Source: Semisulcospira habei
Taxonomy: Eukaryota > Mollusca > Gastropoda > Semisulcospiridae
Length of the DNA stretch: 64,000 bases
Assembly: GCA_036245525.1 (NCBI GenBank)
Contig: BTPG01000005.1
Coordinates: 209,740,933 to 209,804,932 of the forward strand
Direction: 5' to 3'
The position numbers and the translations under genes were made by a program. Below the pieces are notes generated by a model. It worked only from the letters and a program-made list of their open reading frames with translations. It ran no database searches and was not told the origin of the DNA. Shown here piece by piece: positions 43,001 to 55,000 of this stretch (position 1 is its first letter; each line of letters opens with the position of its first letter).

Positions 43001-46000
43001 GAGATTCTCAGTATCACCTGAACACCGATCATGTAAGACTCTATATAATTATATATCACAAGGTCGATTAGTCACCTGCATCTGGTAATACATTGTAGCA
43101 GTTGGGTGATAACTCCAACATTTGGGAAATGTGGCTGTGGGACTAAATGGGTTAATTTGCTACAGTGCTGAAAATCATGTACTTTGTTTCTTTTTGTGTT
43201 GCTGTTCTAATTGTGCTGGCTGTGACTATGACTTTGGGGCCCAGACATTTCCAACCACACGAGGAACATTTCTTGCAAAGTGGTTGAGGCAAGAGGCATA
43301 GATCCTCATGAGCCCCCGCAACTGCGGGGGCTCATGAGGATCTATGCCTCTTGCATTTGGGGGGCATTCAGTTTTTCTTGGCAGTAAAGGGGTTGATATG
43401 TGTGTTTACAAAAGTCTACATGTGCTGATAGGGTGAATTGCAATTTTGTGTATGTCTGTTGCACAGGATCCACTGCAGTTTGTGGAGCTGGATGCGATGG
43501 TTGGAAGTTATCTGCTGGATGCTAATGGCACACAATTTCAGAATGGCCGATTCGGCTTTGCAGTCATCACTCCGGACGGGAGACAGTCTGGCATCACATT
43601 CACAGAGTGTATCTACACAGTGAATGGAAGTAAGCCAAGAATATCTCTATCTTTAAATGAGTCTGTGTGCTGGACCAGTGGTCAACCATCTGTTGTCCAT
43701 TGTGTGTGGTCAACTTTAACCTATTTAAACCCCCACAGCCAGAAGTTTTGAAGGACGACTGAATACTAGTTGCAGGAGATAGATCGACCATGATAATTGA
43801 AATGTAGTGCCAGATTAGCTTGGTGCCATCACGGGTAGTGCCAGGTCAGTATTACCCTTGAATTATCATGGTCAATCTGTCTCCTTCTGTAGTGGGTTGG
43901 TGCTAAATGGGTTAATGTTGGCATTTTGTAGGAGGCTATGGGCAGTGGGCAGATGTTCACATCTGCACGGGACTTAGACGACCCCGCCCTCCACGAGTCC
44001 CCTGCTGCCTTGCAGGCCTGGCCGCTTGGCTGCAGAAAGGCTAAGGGAGGAAACCCCTGACATCAAAGCCCCCGTGTCTCCAGGGAAGGCTTTTGAGCCA
44101 GAGACTAGTACAAGGACAGTCTGATATAAAACCTACGACCCGAGGACCTTGATGCCATCGTCCCAGCTTGCTAGGCCATGACAGACGAACCAAGGGTTTA
44201 AAGGGTTGGGCCAGTACTGCGCACACTGCACTCCACCAAAAAGCTCCACCGCGCAGGCTTTAGGAAACGTCCACAGACCATGACACTGACCATTCCAAGT
44301 CCTGTAGTGACTGGCGAGGGGCGAAACGGCAGGTGAAAGATGTCACTGGAAGCCGCAGTCTCAAACCTGCATGCAGGCGGTTCAGGATATTGGTCGCCTG
44401 TTGTTGACCTGGGGATGACAACATCACTCGGCACACCCTGAACGACCAAGCAGCCTTCTCTAGGGACAGCACTGCTTGCTCCACACGGAGAGGGGCCTAG
44501 AAAAGGTGGCCTAACCAAAGCTCGTCCCCTCGTAACCCCAGTTGGCTAGCTGCGGTCAACGGGCATCTTCTCCTGCGGTAAAAAAACAAGAAAGAATAAC
44601 GGATCCACTCTCATGACGACCACAACCGGACTCAACGTAGCATGCTGGAACATCCGAACCATGCTCGACAAAGCAGACAGCGGACGCCCTGAACGTCGCT
44701 CCGCCCTCATTGCCCATGAATTGCGGAGGTTAAACATCGACATCGCCACGCTCAGTGAAGTACGTTTTCTGGACGAAGGCAGCCTCCAAGAACTTGGCGC
44801 TGGGTACACCCTCTACTGGTCAGGCAAGCCTGAGTCAGAAAGACGGCTCTCAGGCGTGGGTTTCATGGTCAAGACCTCCATTGTGACTAAGCTGGAAAAC
44901 CTACCAACGGGTCACTCAGACCGCATCATGTCCATGCGCCTCCCACTGAGACCCCAGCAACACGTCACCCTTCTCAGTGTGTACTCCCCAACCCTCCTGG
45001 CAGAGCCTGCTGAAAAGGACAAGTTTTGACCTGCGCAGCCTCATACAGAGCACCCCTGCAGACGACAAAGTCATCATCCTTGGCGACTTCAACGCCAGAG
45101 TGGGCCAGGACTCTGAAGCCTATCCCCACCCGGGTCTGCCCTGGGGGACTTGGGTGGGGTTAGGTATTTTTTTAGTTCCCAGGGTCACCCTGGTCAGCCC
45201 CACAGGGTGGGTTTTTCTCTCTATTCTGGGGCATGTGTTTCTGTCTACCCTTTGTCCATTCACCTGTATTTGCCTTTTTAAAACTCCCTACTGTCTGCAC
45301 TGCCTGTAGCTCTTGATATTGGATGTGTGTTGCTAAATGGTCTTAGCTTTATTTAGCCCCATGTGTTAGGTTTATTTAACGTATTTGACCGGCTGGCGAC
45401 ATACATTCAATGGTCTGTCTATTTTTATTTTTTTCACAAGCAGTGCAGGCACGTCCTGAGAAAGCCTTGTTGCTGTCGGGACGTTAAGAAATGTACAATC
45501 AATCAATCAATGGAAAGGAGTCCTCAGCAAGCATGGCGTCGGGAACTGCAATGACAATGGCCGCCTACTGTTGGAGTTCTGTGCAGAGCAGCAACTGGTC
45601 ATCACCAACACTACTTTTCAGCAAAAGGACAGTCGAAAGACCACCTGGTTGCATCCTCGCTCCAAACACTGGCACCTTATCGACTATGTCCTAGTGCGTC
45701 AGAGGGACCGCCATGACGTCCTCCTCACCAGAGTGATGCCCAGCGCAGAGTGCCACACTGACCACCGTCTTGTCCGCTGCAAACTCAGGCTCCACGTCAA
45801 GCCAAAACCCAAGAAATGGGGGCCCCCCAAGAAAAAGCCTGATGTTGCCAGCCTTCAGCGTGACGACGTGAAAGCTGCCTTTCAGACAGATTTACAGCGC
45901 AGGCTCAAAGACACAACGGACCCAGCAGACTCCTCCCCTGAAACACTTTGGGAACAACTGAAAACTGCTATTGCAAAATCCTCTGCAGAAGTCCTGGGTT

Positions 46001-49000
46001 TCGCTAGAAAGAAGAACAAAGACTGGTTTGACGAGAACGATGTAGAGATCCAGGAACACCTAGCAAAAAAAAAGAGCCGCCCATCAGGCCCACCTAGCCC
46101 AGCCTTCCTGCCCTGTGAAGAAGTCTGCCTTCCGCCTCATCTGCAGCAGTCTCCAGCGCAAGCTCAGAGATTTCCAGAATGAGTGGTGGACCAGACTTGC
46201 ACAGAGGACCCAGCTTTGCGCTGACAATGGTGACTACAGGGGCTTCTACGAAGCACTGAAAGCAGTGTATGGCCCCAGACACCTGGTACAAAGTCCCCTG
46301 CGAAGCGCGAATGGCCAGGCACTCCTCACAGATAATACCTCCATCTTGAACCGCTGGTCGGAGTACTTTCAGAGCCTTTTCAGCGCTGAGCGCACTGTTC
46401 AAGAAGCAGTCGTCCTACAAATCCCACAACTCCCAGTAAAGGTTGAATTGGACAAACCGCCCACCGCTGAAGAGACCCTCACAGCCATCCACCAGCTCAA
46501 GAGTGGCAAAGCAGCAGGCATTGATGGAATACCGCCAGAGATATGGAAACATGGAGGCACAGCACTGCACAACAAGCTCCATGACCTCTTTCTCTGCTGC
46601 TGGGAGGAAGGAACACTACCAAAGGATCTCCGTGATGCTGTCGTTATCACCCTGTACAAGAACAAAGGCGAGAAGTCTGACTGTTCCAACTATCGGGGAA
46701 TTACCCTGCTGTCCATTGCTGGGAAAATTCTTGCAAGGCTGCTCCTGAATCGGCTGGTACCTGCCATCGCTGAAGACCACCTCCCAGAGGGCCAGTGTGG
46801 CTTCAGAGCAAACAGGAGCACCACCGATATGGTCTTTGTGCTGAGACAGCTTCAGGAGAAGTGCCGCGAGCAGAACAAAGGGCTGTACGTAACGTTTGTC
46901 GACCTAACAAAAGCGTTCGACACTGTGAGCAGGCAAGGCATGTGGCAGATCCTGGAGCGACTTGGCTGTCCCCCAAAGTTCCTCAGCATGATTGTCCAGC
47001 TACACGAGGACCAGCAAGGCCAGGTCAGACTCAACAATGTCCTCTCAGAACCATTCCCTATTCTCAACGGCGTAAAGCAGGGCTGCGTGCTGGCACCGAC
47101 CCTCTTCACAATCATTTTTAGCATGATGTTGAAGCAGGCCACAGTAGACCTCGATGATGACGATGCAGTGTACATCAGGTATCGTCTTGATGGCAGCCTG
47201 TTCAACCTCAGACGACTGCAGGCCCACACGAAAACCCTAGACCAACTGATTCGTGAGCTGCTTTTTGCTGATGACGCTGCCCTCGTTGCACACACAGAGA
47301 GAGCCCTGCAGCACATCACGTCCTGCTTCGCAGACGTTGCCCAGCTCTTTGGACTCGAGGTCAGTCTGAAAAAGACAGAGGTCCTCCATCAGCTGGCACC
47401 CAAGACAGTGTATCGCCCTCCTCACATCACCATTGGCGAGTCTGAACTAAAGTCAGTGCACCAGTTTACTTACCTTGGCTGCATTATCACGTCGGACGCC
47501 AAGCTGGACAAGGAGCTTGACAGCAGGCTGGCAAAAGCGAACAGCGCTTTCGGGCGACTTTTCAAGCGGGTGTGGCACAATCAACAGCTGAAAACAGGCA
47601 CCAAGATCAGCGTGTACAGAGCTGTGGTCCTCACCACCCTGCTGTATGGTTCCGAGTCCTGGGCTCTCTACCGCAGCCAACTACGACTCCTCGAACGCTT
47701 CCACCAGCGCTGCCTGCGTACCATCCTGGGCATTCACTGGAGTGACTATGTCACCAACGTCGAGGTCCTTGAACAGGCTGAAACTGTGAGCATCGAGGCT
47801 TTGCTGCTGCGGACACAGCTCCGCTGGGCGGGGCATGTCTCCAGGATGGAGGATCATCGCCTACCAAAGATCACCCTGTTAGGCGAGCTTGCTACTGGAC
47901 ACCGTGACAGAGGGGCACCAAAGAAGAGATACAAAGACTGTCTCAAGAAGTCACTTAGTGCCTGCCAAATCGACCACCACCATTGGTCCTCGCTTGGTGT
48001 GGACCGTGACACCTGGTGATCCACCATTTGCAAGGCAGCTGTCTCCTTTGAGGACTCTCGCAGAGCTAGCCTTAAGGACAAGCGGCTCAGGAGAAAAAAC
48101 AGAGATGCCGCAACCCAGAACCCTGGCCATACCTTCCCCTGCAGCCACTGCGGTTGAACCTGCCTGTCCCGGATTGGCCTCCGCAGCCACGAACAAGCCT
48201 GCAGACGTCGTGGGCAACTCCTATAAAATCTTCGTTCGCGAAGTCAAGCCAAGATTCAGGCCCCAGTCTTTCAGCTTGGCCTAAAAATACTTTGTGGCAA
48301 GACCTATCTAAATATAATTTAAGTGACCTCTGTCAAAGGTCAAGGTGGCATGGGGTGTAGAAATTGTCAAGAAACAGGTTGTAATTACCACATTTTAACA
48401 AAATGTGTTTTTTCTCAAAATTTTTTGGGCTTGTGCAAAGCAAAAATGAGTATGTTCTGGGCCAGTGGTCATCCGTCCGTCTGTCGTCCATCTGCCGTCA
48501 ACCTGGCCCAAGGATATTTTGTGGCAAGACCTTTCTAAACATACCAATTTGAGTGACCTCTGAGCTCTCACAAAGGTCACAGTCACAGGGCATCAGAGAA
48601 TAGGTCAAAAATAGCTATATATTTTGACATAATTTATTTTTTCTCAAATACTATTGACAACTTCAACCCAAACTTGGTACAAGGATACCTGATGGGAAGA
48701 CCTTTCTATGCAGACTAATTTGGTTCATCATCATCATCAGTCTCTTGCCCGATTTGGGCGTGGGGGGACTGAAAGGCAGCAGCAACAGACAGTGCTTTCC
48801 ACTGAGTTCTATTTTGGGCGGTGGCAAGCAAGTCTGGCATCTCGAGTTCGGTCCATTCTTTTATGTTTGCGACCCAACTCTTTCTCTGATCTCGCCGGCG
48901 GCTTCCTTCGAGAGTGCCTTGGAGGATAGTCTTGGACAGGGTGTTGTGTCGGGTCACGTGGCCAAACCAAGCAAGCTTGCGCCGTTTAATCGGTTGCCAG

Positions 49001-52000
49001 AAGGGGTTCATGTGGGCCCACCAGGGAAGTGACGATGCTCCATACATATTCGTTGGTCTTGTGCTCGCGGTACGAGATGCGGAGCAACTTCCTCAGGCAC
49101 TTCTTCTCAAAGGCCTGGATTTTCTTTTCTGAGTCTGCGAGCAGTGTCCAAGTCTCACAGCCGTAGAGTAGAATAGACACTACGAGGGACTTGTAAAGCC
49201 TGTACTTGATGGTGAAGCTGATGGAATTACTTCGCCAGATCCTGTCCAGCCTGGCCATCGCGGATGTTGCTGTACCTATCCTGATGCGGATCTCTGCTAT
49301 GCAACTACCGTCTTTGGACAAGGTGGCTCCCAAGTACTTGAAGCTATTGACCTCTTCTAGCTTTTGGCCATTAATGTGGATGTTGCTGCTGCTGTCGCTT
49401 GTGGTGTTGATCATCACTTTGCTTTTATCCGTACTGATCTCCATGCCATAAGACCCTGCGCTACTTAAAAGTTTGTCTGTCCGGTTTTGAAGCTCACTAT
49501 TGCTGCCTGCCATGAGGTCAATGTCGTCCGCGAATCGAAGATTGCACAGGGATCTGCCACCAATAGAGATTGAAGTATGGTGGTCGTGGAGGGTTTCCTG
49601 CATGATCTTCTCCAGGAATATGTTGAAAAGGACAGGAGAGAGCAGGCATCCTTGACGGACACCGATCGTCATCCTGAAGAACTCGCCTGACTGATTGTTA
49701 AGTAGAACCGCGCTGCAGGCGTTCTTGTAAAGCGCTTCTATCATTTGGATCAGTCCCTCCTCTATGTTGAACGATCTCATGACTTGCCAGAGTCTGTCGT
49801 GCCAGACGTGATCAAATGCTTTCCTGAAATCAATGAAGTTGTGATAGAGTTCGCGCTGATGCTGCAGATGTTTCTCGATCAGGACACAGCAGTTGAAAAT
49901 CTGCTCAACAGTGCTTCTTCCAACTCTGAAGCCAACCTGTTCTTCTGCCAGCATTGGTTGATCCCTTGTAAAGGTCAAGTGTCACAAGAGCTCAGCAAAT
50001 AGATAACAAAAAATAGCCATACTTTGACAAAAGATGTTTTTTCTCAAATACTATTCACACCTTCAAACCTAAACTTGCTACAGAGATACCTGATGGTAAG
50101 ACCTGACTATACATACTAATTTGGATTACCCCTCAGAAATGTCAAGGGTCACAAGAGCTCAGGAAATAGGTAAAAAATAGCTATATTTTGACAAAAGATG
50201 ATTTTTCTCAAATACTATTCACAACTTGAAACCCAAACATACTACAGAGATGCCTGATGGTGAGACCTATCTATACATACTAATTTGAATGAGCCCTCGG
50301 AAAGGTCAAGGGTCACAAGAGATCGGCAGATGTGTGTAAAATGTCAATTTTTGATAGAATTATTGTTATTATCAACAGTTTTGCAAACTTTTCAATCAGA
50401 TTTGGCACAAAGATAGCTGATGATGATAAGAGCTTCCTATATATACTAATTTAGTCCACTCATTGCAAAGGTCAAGGGTCACGGGGGTTTGACAGATGTA
50501 TAAAAACTGATTAAATTGTAAGCAAACATGGATTTTGCTGGTGCAGAAGCCATCCCTTTCCCAATCTTGGTACAGAAATACCTGCAGTAAAACCGTCCTT
50601 TATGCGAATGTTAAAGGCCGTTCAAGAAGGTTAAGGGTCATAAAGAGAGCAAAACAATGCCTGTTGAGGTAGAATTTCAGTTTTGGTCAGTGTTTTTGCA
50701 GACTTTTCGATAGTTTGCAAAATCATAATTTGCACAGAAATAACTAATGATGCATGACCTTCCCAAGCATACTAATTTGCTTGAACCCTCACAAAGGCCA
50801 AGGGTCATAGGTGGGCAAGCCTGTGAAAAATTCATACATTTTGAGAAACATGGATTTTACAGGTACAAAAGCCAACCTTTTACTTTTGTTAAGTCACTTG
50901 AACAATTGCTTATTTCAGTGACATGTTCCAGGCCAGAAAGATCAGATTAATTATGTGGATCGGTTATGCACATTAGTCATGCGGGCTTTGCCACTTTATT
51001 GATCTACCTTTGCCAGCGTGTGTGTGTGAAAGTGATCTTGTCTTCCTGGAAACAATTAAGTGGGTGGGCCTTTTCCGGCTACAGCTGGATTTCCGGATTC
51101 AAAATTTTTTTTTTTTTTTTTTGTTTTGTTTTTTTTTCACTTAGAAAGTGCCCCAAGACCCTCGCTTCAGGATTCAACTTTTTTTTCAGTCCCACCCATG
51201 CTTACATAACGCAGTTCTACACTTTATTGGTTTATTCAGGTATTTGATAACATTCCAGTCTATCAGTCCATATGTGAATCCTTCCATTTATCCATTCATT
51301 AAAATCATTATCCCTAATCATTATCCCTTTGCGTGTCGGTAGCAGTTTTAGGCGCAGTGATTCCTTAAGGATTCATCGCGACTAAAACTGCTGACACACA
51401 AAGGGTTCAAATCCACCTTTTTGTATCCATCTGTCCGACAGTTTACCCACCTGCACACCCATCCATCCATTCTGGCATTTATTGTTTGTATTGCATTTAA
51501 AAAAAAAAAACCAGCTTCTGGCAATGCACCTGACAAACCTGTGGCAACAGCGGGCGAGGATTACATACAGCTGTCATGGCAGGGTATACGCTGTGACGGA
51601 AGGCGTGTCGTGCATGGTTACTTCCTCCAAGTATGTCGCGAGGCAGCTGATACGCCAGATTGTAGCAGTGAGTATGACAAATTGTAATAATAATAATAAT
51701 AATTAGCGCATTAAATAGGCGCTTTATCCCAATTGAAAATCCGCTCAAAGCGCCGCCGTGAACTGAACCCAACAAGCACGCTCACGTGAAACACGCGCAT
51801 TCACTCACACACTGTACATAAACACAGAACATTCACGTGGTGCTAAGGGCAAGCTCAAGCGAGCTACTGTAGTTTTTGGAAATTCAAAGTCGTTTGTATT
51901 TGAAATTTGATTAAGTGGGCTGAAACTGATAACAAAGTGGAGGGGGAGGAAGAGCCGGAGTACCTGGAGAAAGAACCCCCGACGGTCCGCCCGAATTAAC

Positions 52001-55000
52001 GGTGACACTTACTAGAGGAGAAAAATCCGACGCCGGAACCCGTAATCGAACCTCGCACCTTTAGCATTGGTGGCAGGCGCCTTAACCACTGCGCCACGGA
52101 CCGCCCTGTGAACAGTTTCTTCTTAACCCTTTTCTCTCTGATACACTTTTGCTTGAAATAAATTTGAATTTATAATTTGACGTAAAATTGAAATAAATAA
52201 TTATAACTAAATGTATGTCAGTTCCACGGTGGTGCCAGAATAGCTTGGCACCTGAGGCGCCAAGCTATTCTGGCACCACCCTGGAACTAAATGGTTGATC
52301 TATCTTCTAGTCTATAATGTAGCATTCATAGGACAATAAGCAAATTTGAAAAATTCAATGTTAGGATGTTATGCGTTAAGGAAGCTGACTAGAAAACAGG
52401 TTTTATTCATTCTCTTGGCTTGACTTCGCAAACGAAGATTTTATAGGAGTTACCCACGACGTCTGCAGGCTTGTTCGTGGCTGCGGAGGCCAATCCGGGA
52501 CAGGCAGGTTCAACCGCAGTGGCTGCAGGGGAAGGTATGGCCAGGGTTCTGAGTTGCGGCATCTCTGTTTTTTCTCCTGAGCCGCTTGTCCTTAAGGCTA
52601 GCTCTGCGAGAGTCCTCAAAGGAGACAGCTGCCTTGTAAATGGTGGAGCGCCAGGTGTCACGGTCCACAGCAAGCGAGGACCACTGGTGGTGGTCGATTT
52701 GGCAGGCACTAAGTGACTTCTTGAGACAGTCTTTGTATCTCTTCTTTGGTGCCCCTCTGTCACGGTGTCCAGTAGCAAGCTCGCCGAACAGGGTGCTGAT
52801 CCTCCATCCTGGAGACATGCCCCGCCCAGCGGAGCTGTGTCCGCAGCAGCAAGGCCTCGATGCTCACAGTTTCAGCCTGTTCAAGGACCTCGACGTTGGT
52901 GACATAGTCACTCCAGTGAATGCCCAGGATGGTACGCAGGCAGCGCTGGTGGAAGCGTTCGAGGAGTCGTAGTTGGCTGCGGTAGAGGGCCCAGGACTCG
53001 GAACCATACAGCAGGGTGGTGAGGACCACAGCTCTGTACACGCTGATCTTGGTGCCTGTTTTCAGCTGTTGATTGTGTCACACCCGCTTGAAAAGTCGCC
53101 CAAAAGCGCTGTTCGCTTTTGCCAGCCTGCTGTCAAACTCCTTGTCCAGCTTGGCGTCCGACGTGATAATGCAGCCAAGGTAAGTAAATTGGTGCACTGA
53201 CTTTAGTTTAGACTCGCCAATGGTGATGTGAGGAGGGCGATACACTGTCTTGGGTGCCGGCTGATGGAGGACCTCTGTCTTTTTCAGACTGACCTCGAGT
53301 CCAAAGAGCTGGGCAGCGTCTGCGAAGCAGGATGTGATGCGCTGCAGGTCTCTCTCTGTGTGTGCAACGAGGGCAGCGTCATCAGCAAAAAGCAGCTCAC
53401 GAACAGTTGGTCTAGGGTTTTCGTGTGGGCCTGCAGTCGTCTGAGGTTGAACAGGCTGCCATCAAGACGATACCTGATGTACACTGCATCGTCATCATCG
53501 AGGTCTACTGTGACCTGCTTCAACATCATGCTTAAAAAGATGGTGAAGAGGGTCGGTGTCAGCACGCAGCCCTGCTTTACGCCGTTGAGAATAGGGAATG
53601 GTTCTGAGAGGACATTGTTGAGTCTGACCTGGCCTTGCTGGTCCTCGTGTAGCTGGACAATCATGCTGAGGAACTTTGGGGGACAGCCAAGTCGCTCCAG
53701 GATCTGCCACATGCCTTGCCTGCTCACAGTGTCGAACGCTTTTGTTAGGTCGACAAACGTTACGTACAGCCCTTTTTTCTGCTCGCGGCGCTTCTCCTGA
53801 AGCTGTCTCAGCACAAAGACCATATCGGTGGTGCTCCTGTTTGCTCTGAAGCCACACTGGCCCTATTTTATTCAGGTTTTATTCAGTTAACTGCTTAACT
53901 GACACGAAAAACTACCATCCATTCAACAGCAAAAGACATAGTTCCTCTGTGCCTCTTGCTGATAACACTGTGAATTGATCTTCTGGGATGTATTGGTCTC
54001 TTTGGCATTGCATTAACCCATATCATACCGAGGCTAAAAGCTTCAAATTTGTACACTGCCATATGCACGCTGCATGATAGTACTTACAGATAAGGATATA
54101 GACCCTGCTCGGACCCCTCTCCTTTTCCGTCTACAGTCCATCCACCTGGAACACTCTCCCACTCCTTAACGTCGGAAACACGCTCTCTCCTCCTTCCAGT
54201 CCGCCCTCAAAACTCACCTCTTTCAACAGTTCTAACACTGCTACCACACTCCCCACCCTAAGCCAACTGTTGTAATGTATTTGTGGTATGTGAGTTATTG
54301 TCAAAAGCATGTTATAATTATTATAAGATAAGCGCATTGTAAATACTGTAATTATTATTATTAGACCAATGGCTTTAGTTCAAGGGTGGTGTCAGAATAG
54401 CTTGGCGCCTAGAGGCACCAAGCTATTCTGGCACTACCCTTGAACTATTTTAGTCAAACTTATTTGACACACGGGTGTATTCCAAATGATAAGGGTTAAG
54501 GAAGATTTCAGAAAAATAAACACAGTTTGCGTCAACTGGCTGGGAACAAAAGTGTGATAGTCGAAATTTCCAAATTTAGGGTACACTATTCTCTCAAAGA
54601 AAGATTGACCATTGATAGTCCACAGGAGGAGACACAATAACATTGCGCTTACAGACACCGTGCTATTCAGGCGACACCCAAGAACTATCATGGTGGATCC
54701 GTACCTTGCTGTAGTGGTCTGGGCGGAATGGGATAACCCTTCTAGCCCCAAGGTCCCATTTCTCAGATTTTGGAGGTGTTACCTAATGACTATGTACCAG
54801 TTGCAGGAGATGCATTGACCATGATAATTCAAGGGTAGTGCCAGATTAGCTTGGCGCCTGTAGGTGCCAAGCTAATCTGGCACTACCCTTGAATTATCAT
54901 GGTCAATCCATCTCCTGCTGTAGGGACTCGGGGCTAAAAGGGTTAACCTGTCAGGGCTGAGTCTGTGCCATATTTCAGTGGGGGATAGATTGACTGTTAT

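Larger units (their letters stand above)
43935..48285 (+). mobile_element. Long LINE (endonuclease, RT, C2HC tail), broken by a SINE
   Basis: A GC-rich leader (43935-44612) precedes an APE endonuclease, RT and C-terminal zinc motif. The 3' end lies near 48285 at the junction with the tandem array. Inactivating changes are a SINE at 45124-45510, a frameshift at an A-run near 46062-46070 and TGA codons at 48017-48019 and near 48154. A partial inverted copy lies at 52395-53862. It has no RNase H, unlike the 33360 element. The clade was not assigned. Confidence 0.87.

Noticed and set aside
52028..52106. Functional tRNA gene on the minus strand
   Set aside because: A and B boxes are present but the acceptor stem and anticodon arm do not close, and the sequence continues into a SINE body.
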